A stretch of 11,622 bases of DNA from an uncultured Clostridia bacterium (GTDB taxonomy: Bacteria > Bacillota_A > Clostridia > Christensenellales > CAG-138). Each line of letters begins with the position of its first letter. Positions within the stretch are counted from its first letter, which is position 1. The translations under genes and the position numbers were made by a program. Shown here piece by piece: positions 8,068 to 11,622 of this stretch. Below the pieces are notes generated by a model that ran no database searches, had not been told where the DNA came from, and saw only the letters and a list, made by a program, of their open reading frames with translations. Location: contig CAMYWS010000022.1 in assembly GCA_947302865.1 (NCBI GenBank), positions 1 through 11,622 of the forward strand. The letters run 5' to 3'.

Positions 8068-8664
8068 GCCGGTCACGCAGCCGAGGATCTCAATACGTTC
8101 AACGGGATATACCATTGGGGAAAAAGCTTCGTTTTCGGGACGAAGCTCTATTTTTTTGCCTTTCCGGAAAAACCGCTTTACAGTGACTTCCTCTCCGTCG
8201 ATCCTTGCGACGACAATCTCGCCGTCTTTCGGCTCCGCGCCGAATTCGACGACGATGATATCGCCGCTGCAGATGCCTGCGTTTTTCATGCTTTCGCCAT
8301 CAACGCGCAGCATGAACGCTTCGCTGCGAAGACCGTGCAGAAGCATGGAAGGAACGGGATAGGTATCCTCGCGGTTTTCATGCGCAAGGATCGGAAGTCC
8401 TGCGGCAACCTTGCCGAGAAGCGGCAGGGAAGCGGTCTTCTCATGCGCGGCAGGATCGGAAACGGTATATGCGCGCTTCTTGTTCGGATCGGCGGAAAGC
8501 AGTCCCTCTTCCGTCAGCATACGCAGATAACGATGCACGGACGCAGGAGAGGCAAGACCGACACCGTCGCAGATCTCGCGCACCGTCGGAGGATATCCGT
8601 TGCGTTCGACGCCGTCAATGATGAACCGGTAGATCTTTTCTTTTGCATCATGGATTTTCTTCAT
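8050..8664 (-). CDS. lexA: LexA SOS-response repressor
   Basis: LexA represses DNA-damage genes and cleaves itself when RecA filaments form. The 204-aa protein has an N-terminal winged helix-turn-helix (residues 1-65, with GYPPTVREICDGVGLASPAS) and a C-terminal S24 peptidase domain. The scissile Ala88-Gly89 bond is in GKVAAGLPIL. The catalytic dyad is Ser125 (VDGESMKNAG) and Lys163 (EEVTVKRF), so cleavage competence appears intact. The C-terminus has LRPENEAFSPMVYP. The start has a good ribosome binding site (GAGGTGATC on the minus strand, about 8667-8675). A consensus LexA box and promoter lie immediately upstream, indicating autoregulation. Its 3' end overlaps the convergent PLP enzyme gene by 18 nt and contains that operon's probable terminator on the opposite strand. 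A tyrosine recombinase gene lies 79 nt upstream on the same strand. Confidence 0.97.
   Translation of the reverse strand: MKKIHDAKEKIYRFIIDGVERNGYPPTVREICDGVGLASPASVHRYLRMLTEEGLLSADPNKKRAYTVSDPAAHEKTASLPLLGKVAAGLPILAHENREDTYPVPSMLLHGLRSEAFMLRVDGESMKNAGICSGDIIVVEFGAEPKDGEIVVARIDGEEVTVKRFFRKGKKIELRPENEAFSPMVYPVERIEILGCVTGLMRSY
8125..8157 (+). terminator. Rho-independent terminator of the miaB-mutS-mutL-miaA operon, embedded in lexA
   Basis: A perfect 8-bp stem, AGCTTCGT (8125-8132) with ACGAAGCT (8140-8147), encloses a 7-nt loop. It is followed after 3 nt by seven consecutive T (8151-8157). The position, about 60 nt after the stop of the last plus-strand gene, fits the operon terminator. The DNA is also coding sequence for LexA (the KKIELRPENEA segment) on the other strand. 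On the minus strand the same hairpin is followed by a shorter T run (about 5), so some effect on lexA transcripts is possible but less likely. Confidence 0.75.
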
Positions 8665-8694
8665 GGGATCACCTCACGATGATTATACACAATG

Positions 8695-8723
8695 ATTATA
8701 ACAGATAATAATCCAAAATGCAA
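8695..8723 (-). promoter_or_regulatory. lexA promoter (sigma-A type)
   Basis: On the minus strand a perfect TATAAT (8695-8700) lies 17 nt downstream of TTGCAT (8718-8723, 3 of 6 matches to TTGACA). The lexA start is about 30 nt downstream of the -10. A second perfect TATAAT occurs at 8682-8687 but has no good -35 at the right distance. The -35 overlaps the LexA box by three bases, which fits repression by blocking polymerase. Confidence 0.75.
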
Positions 8724-8734
8724 ACATATGTTCG
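8721..8734 (-). promoter_or_regulatory. LexA (SOS) box
   Basis: On the minus strand the sequence is CGAACATATGTTTG, which fits the Bacillus/Clostridium LexA consensus CGAACRNRYGTTYG at every position. It overlaps the -35 region of the lexA promoter and ends about 9 bp after the stop of the upstream recombinase gene. LexA binding here would repress lexA itself, and might also affect read-through from the recombinase gene. Confidence 0.9.
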
Positions 8735-8743
8735 TAAAAAGCT

Positions 8744-9844
8744 TTATGATTCAGAATGCGGGGGAAGAGGATCGACGGATCCCGGCGCATCATCACGCAG
8801 ACGGATGTACTTTGCGGCCTGCCGGCTTTTTTCTTCGGTCATAGCCGCATAGTGCTTTCGCGTCGTATTGACGTCTTTGTGCCCCAAAACATCCGCGACA
8901 AGATAGATATCTCCGCTTTCGAGATAGAGCATGGTTCCATACGTACTGCGAAGCTTGTGCGGTGTGATCTTTTTGAGCGGCGTGGCGATCTGCGCATACT
9001 TTTTGACAAGATTCTCGACGGCGCGCGGCGTGATTCGCTTTCGCTGCATGGAAAGGAAAAACGCGGTTTCGTGACCGGGGAGAGGAATAATCGTTTTTCG
9101 AACTTCCAGATACTCCAAAAGCGCGTCAGCAACTTCCGGACCGAACGCAAGCGTCATCTGATTGCCGCCTTTTCGCGTGACTACAAATTCATTCTTGGAA
9201 AAATCAACGTCGTTGAGATCGATCCCGACAAGTTCCGAAATACGGATGCCCGTTCCGAGAAACAGGGAGAGGATCGCGACGTCGCGCACTTTCGTCGCAT
9301 TGTGATAACGCCGCTGCGCCGCTGTCATGCCGCTGCCTTGTTCGGCGGTATCCAGAAGATCGGCGACCTCGTTTGCCTCCAGCCGGACGATTGTTTTTTC
9401 GTGCAGTTTCGGTGTATCGACCAAAGCGGCGCAATTTGTACTGATCATCGACTTTTTATATAAAAACTTAAATAACGCGCGGATGGCCGATAGCTTGCGG
9501 GATTTCGCACGTTCGTTGTTTTCGATGATCCTTTTGCTTTCCGATGCATCGTCCCGATACAGAGAAACATATTCCAGATAGAGTTCAATATCGAGGGAGG
9601 AGAGACGTTCCATATCGGAGAGCGTCAGTTTTGTGACCTCTTTGTTCGCAAAACGGTCGATTTGTCCGGATGTCAGGAATCGAAAAAACGTACGCAGGTC
9701 GACCGCGTATCCGTAACGCGTCAAAACGGAAGTCGTCGGTTCGACGGCGCGAAAATACAATGCGCAAAAATCCGGCAGCTCGGACAGGACTTTTCGGAAC
9801 CGCGCCGTGTAATCCAGTTTTTTCTGTACCTGATATTCGTTCAT
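8744..9844 (-). CDS. Tyrosine recombinase / site-specific integrase (XerC/XerD-like)
   Basis: This 366-aa tyrosine recombinase breaks and rejoins DNA through a 3'-phosphotyrosine intermediate. An N-terminal SAM-like (core-binding) domain spans about residues 20-130. The catalytic domain, about 150-350, keeps the full active site: Arg201 (GTGIRISELVG), Lys225 (TRKGGN), His296 and Arg299 (HKLRS), His322 (LGHKDVNTT) and Tyr332 (KHYAAM). It is about 60 residues longer than typical XerC/XerD, with extra sequence at the N-terminus, in an insertion near 95-115 (YRDDASESKRIIENNERAKS), and in a Pro/Ser-rich tail. GGAGG at 9850-9854 supports the start. No excisionase, phage or conjugation genes are nearby, so it looks like a resident chromosomal recombinase and not part of an integrated element. 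A near-perfect palindrome lies directly upstream. It precedes lexA on the same strand. Family is certain, but target site and role are unknown. Confidence 0.93.
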   Translation of the reverse strand: MNEYQVQKKLDYTARFRKVLSELPDFCALYFRAVEPTTSVLTRYGYAVDLRTFFRFLTSGQIDRFANKEVTKLTLSDMERLSSLDIELYLEYVSLYRDDASESKRIIENNERAKSRKLSAIRALFKFLYKKSMISTNCAALVDTPKLHEKTIVRLEANEVADLLDTAEQGSGMTAAQRRYHNATKVRDVAILSLFLGTGIRISELVGIDLNDVDFSKNEFVVTRKGGNQMTLAFGPEVADALLEYLEVRKTIIPLPGHETAFFLSMQRKRITPRAVENLVKKYAQIATPLKKITPHKLRSTYGTMLYLESGDIYLVADVLGHKDVNTTRKHYAAMTEEKSRQAAKYIRLRDDAPGSVDPLPPHSES

Positions 9845-9866
9845 ACAAACCTCCGGAGCGGAAAGG

Positions 9867-9879
9867 GATTTCTGAAATC
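9867..9879. repeat. Small dyad near the predicted recombinase transcription start
   Basis: GATTTC and GAAATC flank a single T. The flanking GAAA (9861-9864) and TTTC (9880-9883) extend the symmetry after a two-base bulge. It lies in the predicted 5' leader of the recombinase mRNA, just before the ribosome binding site. It could be a small protein-binding site or a leader hairpin, or chance. Confidence 0.35.
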
Positions 9880-9889
9880 TTTCAAACAG

Positions 9890-9918
9890 ATTTTAACACA
9901 ACTATTCGTTAAAGACAA
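9890..9918 (-). promoter_or_regulatory. Predicted promoter of the tyrosine recombinase gene
   Basis: On the minus strand TTGTCT (9913-9918, 4 of 6 matches to TTGACA) is followed after 17 nt by TAAAAT (9890-9895, 5 of 6 matches to TATAAT), with an extended -10 TG just upstream. The start codon is about 45 nt beyond the -10. The -35 covers the centre of the large inverted repeat, and the spacer covers one arm. This is a prediction from sequence only. Confidence 0.55.
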
Positions 9919-9935
9919 GTTTAACGAATAGTTGT
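9898..9935. repeat. Perfect 16-bp inverted repeat with 6-bp centre
   Basis: ACAACTATTCGTTAAA (9898-9913) is the exact reverse complement of TTTAACGAATAGTTGT (9920-9935), separated by GACAAG. One more pair can form after a single mismatch. Neither strand has a T run next to the stem, so it does not look like a terminator. The geometry of two arms around a 6-bp centre resembles a tyrosine recombinase core site, and the recombinase gene starts about 54 bp away. It also overlaps that gene's predicted promoter, so it could be an operator. Function is inferred and the repeat itself is certain. Confidence 0.9.
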
Positions 9936-9976
9936 TTACAAAATTGACATGAATTAGAGTTTTTTTGCGTTATAAA

Positions 9977-10007
9977 ACTCCGGATCGCTGAATCGGTGTT
10001 CCGGAGT
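9977..10007 (-). terminator. Probable terminator of rnhA
   Basis: An 8-bp stem, ACTCCGGA (9977-9984) with TCCGGAGT (10000-10007), has a 15-nt loop. On the minus strand it lies just after the rnhA stop, and the stem is followed by TTTTATAA, a short T run. The GC-rich stem is good, but the T tract is weak, so termination may be partial. Confidence 0.5.
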
Positions 10008-10014
10008 CATTTAT

Positions 10015-10476
10015 TCAGTTCTGTTGTTCCGGTACGTCTTTCTGTATGGATTTAATCGCATCGCGCGCAAGCTTGTCGCATCGATTGTTTTCTTCGTTAT
10101 CTGCGTGTCCTTTGACTTTATGAAAAACGACCGTATGCGTAACGCATAATGCGTCGAGCTGTTCCCAAAGATCCTTGTTTTCAACGTCGTGCCGATTTGC
10201 GGTTTTCCATCCGTTCACGCGCCAGTTTCTGAGCCAGCCTTTTTCAAACGCGTTGCACAGATACGCGCTGTCCGTATACAGATCTACAGAACAGCTTCGT
10301 TTCAGCAAGCGCAGCGCTTCGATCGCAGCAGTCAATTCCATACGATTATTCGTCGTATCCTCGGCGCAGCCGCTGGATTCTTTGCGGTGCTTTCCGTAGA
10401 TCAGCACACAGCCCCAGCCGCCGGGTCCCGGATTATGCGAGCAAGCGCCGTCGGTATAAATCGTAACCCGATCCAT
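10015..10476 (-). CDS. rnhA: Ribonuclease HI
   Basis: RNase HI cleaves the RNA strand of RNA-DNA hybrids, removing R-loops and primer RNA. The 153-aa length matches E. coli RNase HI (155 aa). The metal-binding and catalytic residues fall at almost the same numbers as in E. coli: Asp9 (IYTDGACSHNPGPGGWG), Glu47 (NNRMELTAAIEAL), Asp69 (YTDSAYL), His124 (VKGHAD) and Asp134 (NNRCDKLARDA). The basic protrusion, KGWLRNWRVNGWKTA at about 79-93, is present, so it is the type with a hybrid-binding handle and no N-terminal hybrid-binding domain. It starts 6 nt after the end of the SPOR-domain gene on the same strand, so the two are probably co-transcribed. AGAGG sits unusually close to the ATG, with a GGAG further back at 10488-10491. 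Identification is secure. Confidence 0.97.
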   Translation of the reverse strand: MDRVTIYTDGACSHNPGPGGWGCVLIYGKHRKESSGCAEDTTNNRMELTAAIEALRLLKRSCSVDLYTDSAYLCNAFEKGWLRNWRVNGWKTANRHDVENKDLWEQLDALCVTHTVVFHKVKGHADNEENNRCDKLARDAIKSIQKDVPEQQN

Positions 10477-10482
10477 ATCCTC

Positions 10483-11373
10483 TTATTCTCCGTCGAAAAA
10501 TAATATATAATCTATGATCGTCGATAATTGAAGATGCTTCAGTGAACCGGAAATCATCTCTGTATTCATGGTATCATGTTCATCAAGAAAAGTCGATATG
10601 TTTTTTACGTATTTTTTCAGAAGCGTCGGGATCGCCGAAATGTCGGACGTTTTGATCTGCTCAAGCGATTCCGCAGTCAAAAGAATTGCAGCGCGTTTCT
10701 CTGTGAGCGTCGTGCAAAGCGCTTTGTCATCGATTTCGCCTTTATCAAACGACAGGCACAAAGCGCTCAGTTCTTTCGGGACGTCGTTCAGCATCTGCGC
10801 GGCGTCCGAGATATATTTGACCGCTTGCTGATCGCCGTCGAGTGTGATTCGAAGACTTTTGCTTTCGATGATGTACGGCGTGGCTTCAAACCCGTCAGAC
10901 CGGACCTGCGACTGGACCTTTTTAAGACTCGATTCATCCGCATATGCGGCAGCAAACACTCTGTAGACCGAACCGTCCCGATACACGGCGCCGCCCGCGC
11001 CCATGCGCATGATCTCATCGGCGTGACGGTTGGCGTCGTCGGAGTTCACGAAAGCGCCCATCTGCAGAATATAGAACGGCGTTTCGTCGATTGTGAGCAC
11101 CTTGTGTTCCTTTTCGACCGGAGCCGATGCGCGCGGTGCGGCAGTTATAAGCAAGTCCTGCTGTTTCAGCGCAGATACGATATCCGTGTCGTTTGCGGAC
11201 GGCATGCAGGACAACGGCTTGATGACATGCTCCATCAGATAGTTTCCGATCGGCGACAGTACGACGATACACGCGACCAATATGACAGATGCGATGATAA
11301 AAACCGCGGCACCGAATCCGCCTGATGAAGTCCGAGATACTGATTTAGCGGCAGAATGACGTTTGTGCTCCAT
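10483..11373 (-). CDS. Membrane-anchored SPOR-domain protein
   Basis: This 296-aa protein has a basic cytoplasmic N-terminus (residues 1-17), one transmembrane helix at about 20-42 (GAAVFIIASVILVACIVVLS), a short linker, and a SPOR domain at about 99-170 (FYILQMGAFVNSDDANRHAD ... YRVFAAAYADESSLKKVQSQV). SPOR domains bind denuded peptidoglycan glycan strands at division septa or during sporulation, so it likely acts outside the membrane on the cell wall. Residues 171-296 form a long, mostly helical extension that I do not recognise. The start at 11373 is chosen because GGGAGG (11383-11388) precedes it and a membrane protein begins there. The frame stays open further upstream, but that part runs over the end of the preceding gene and has no membrane-protein character. 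It lies 6 nt before rnhA. Confidence 0.85.
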   Translation of the reverse strand: MEHKRHSAAKSVSRTSSGGFGAAVFIIASVILVACIVVLSPIGNYLMEHVIKPLSCMPSANDTDIVSALKQQDLLITAAPRASAPVEKEHKVLTIDETPFYILQMGAFVNSDDANRHADEIMRMGAGGAVYRDGSVYRVFAAAYADESSLKKVQSQVRSDGFEATPYIIESKSLRITLDGDQQAVKYISDAAQMLNDVPKELSALCLSFDKGEIDDKALCTTLTEKRAAILLTAESLEQIKTSDISAIPTLLKKYVKNISTFLDEHDTMNTEMISGSLKHLQLSTIIDYILFFDGE

Positions 11374-11382
11374 AAAAAAGAA

Positions 11383-11388
11383 CCTCCC
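11383..11388 (-). promoter_or_regulatory. Ribosome binding site that fixes the SPOR-protein start
   Basis: On the minus strand GGGAGG lies about 9 nt before the ATG at 11373, separated by an A/T-rich spacer. It favours this start over the longer frame, which would begin at 11556 and overlap the upstream gene by about 110 nt. Confidence 0.75.
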
Positions 11389-11447
11389 GATGTTGCTATC
11401 AAAACATACGCGGAGAGGTTCGTATATATGCGCGTTTATACGTGCCG

Positions 11448-11622
11448 TTAATGCTGTTCGGATTTGTCGTCCTTCGGAACGACGATTTCGGGTACGGAGG
11501 AAAGCGGGATCGCGTTGCTGACGTACTTTTTCAGCGTGAAGCGGAAACAGGTCCACTCCCCTTCCACGCTGTCGACTTCGATCTGCTCCTCGAGCTGATC
11601 CATGATCTTTTTGGCGATCGAA
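11448..11622 (-). CDS. Unrecognised protein, C-terminal part (5' end outside window)
   Basis: This minus-strand frame is open from the window edge to a TAA at 11448-11450, giving about 58 C-terminal residues. The visible part begins SIAKKIMDQLEEQIEVD and contains EGEWTCFRFTLKKYVSNAIP. It ends in a charged tail (EIVVPKDDKSEQH). An internal ATG at 11601-11603 has no ribosome binding site before it, so the gene most likely starts upstream of the window. The composition (charged, alternating hydrophobic, no membrane segment) suits a small soluble protein. I do not recognise the family. It lies 74 nt upstream of the SPOR-domain gene in the same direction. The gap between them (11374-11447) shows only that gene's ribosome binding site and weak A/T-rich symmetry, with no convincing terminator or promoter. 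Confidence 0.6.
   Translation of the reverse strand, partial: SIAKKIMDQLEEQIEVDSVEGEWTCFRFTLKKYVSNAIPLSSVPEIVVPKDDKSEQH

Noticed and set aside
8756..9463. A 235-codon plus-strand frame opposite the tyrosine recombinase
   Set aside because: The minus strand has the complete recombinase active site. The plus-strand frame lacks domain features.
9898..9935. The 16-bp palindrome as a rho-independent terminator
   Set aside because: No T run follows the stem on either strand. The T7 at 9960-9966 is too far away, and rnhA has a better-placed hairpin at 9977-10007.
9898..9935. The palindrome as the chromosomal dif site
   Set aside because: The 6-bp centre fits, but the arms do not resemble known dif half-sites by eye, and real dif arms are only partly symmetric.
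9944..9976. TTGACA ... TATAAA on the plus strand as a promoter
   Set aside because: The spacing is 21 nt, too long for a normal sigma-A promoter, and there is no plus-strand gene downstream, only antisense rnhA.
10576..11325. A 249-codon plus-strand frame opposite the SPOR-domain gene
   Set aside because: The minus-strand reading gives a transmembrane helix and a SPOR domain. The plus-strand product is Arg/Phe/Asp-rich without any motif.
11400..11440. Short inverted repeats (ACGCG/CGCGT and CGTATA/TATACG) between the partial gene and the SPOR-domain gene
   Set aside because: The stems are only 5-6 bp and A/T-rich or widely spaced with no proper T tract, so chance is the simpler explanation.

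Overview
This window looks like a chromosomal housekeeping segment from a Gram-positive Bacillota (Firmicutes) bacterium, most likely a member of the Clostridia. The evidence is the order miaB – YlbF/YmcA-family gene – mutS – mutL (the Bacillus arrangement without cotE), an endonuclease-type MutL, an S24-type LexA with a Bacillus/Clostridium-type SOS box, AGGAGG-like ribosome binding sites, and a SPOR-domain protein. No CRISPR array, rRNA, tRNA, insertion sequence or prophage module is visible.

Region 1 (1-8067, plus strand) is one tightly packed operon that begins upstream of the window. It holds miaB (5' truncated), a small YlbF/YmcA-family gene with a cysteine-rich tail, mutS, mutL, miaA and a PLP enzyme of the YnbB/'methionine gamma-lyase family' type. 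Neighbouring genes overlap by 8, 4, 4 and 14 nt, or are 3 nt apart (mutS/mutL), so translational coupling is likely. MiaA and MiaB make ms2i6A37 in tRNAs reading UNN codons, and they flank the mismatch-repair pair MutS-MutL. The best rho-independent terminator for this operon lies about 60 nt past its last stop codon, inside the 3' end of the convergent lexA gene. The last 18 nt of lexA and of the PLP enzyme gene also overlap.

Region 2 (8050-9844, minus strand) holds lexA preceded by a catalytically complete 366-aa tyrosine recombinase gene. The 79 nt between them carry a perfect-consensus LexA box overlapping the -35 of a good lexA promoter, which points to SOS autoregulation.

Region 3 (9845-10014) is a compact regulatory gap. 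It carries a perfect 16-bp inverted repeat with a 6-bp centre that overlaps the predicted recombinase promoter, and a hairpin that probably terminates rnhA transcription.

Region 4 (10015-11622, minus strand) holds rnhA (RNase HI), a membrane-anchored SPOR-domain protein with a long uncharacterised C-terminal helical extension, and the 3' end of an unrecognised gene.

Most of the window is well-known core biology. The least explained parts are the recombinase-proximal palindrome, the terminator embedded in lexA, the Cys-rich tail of the YlbF-family protein, and the C-terminal domain of the SPOR protein. I see no strong evidence for a wholly new system.
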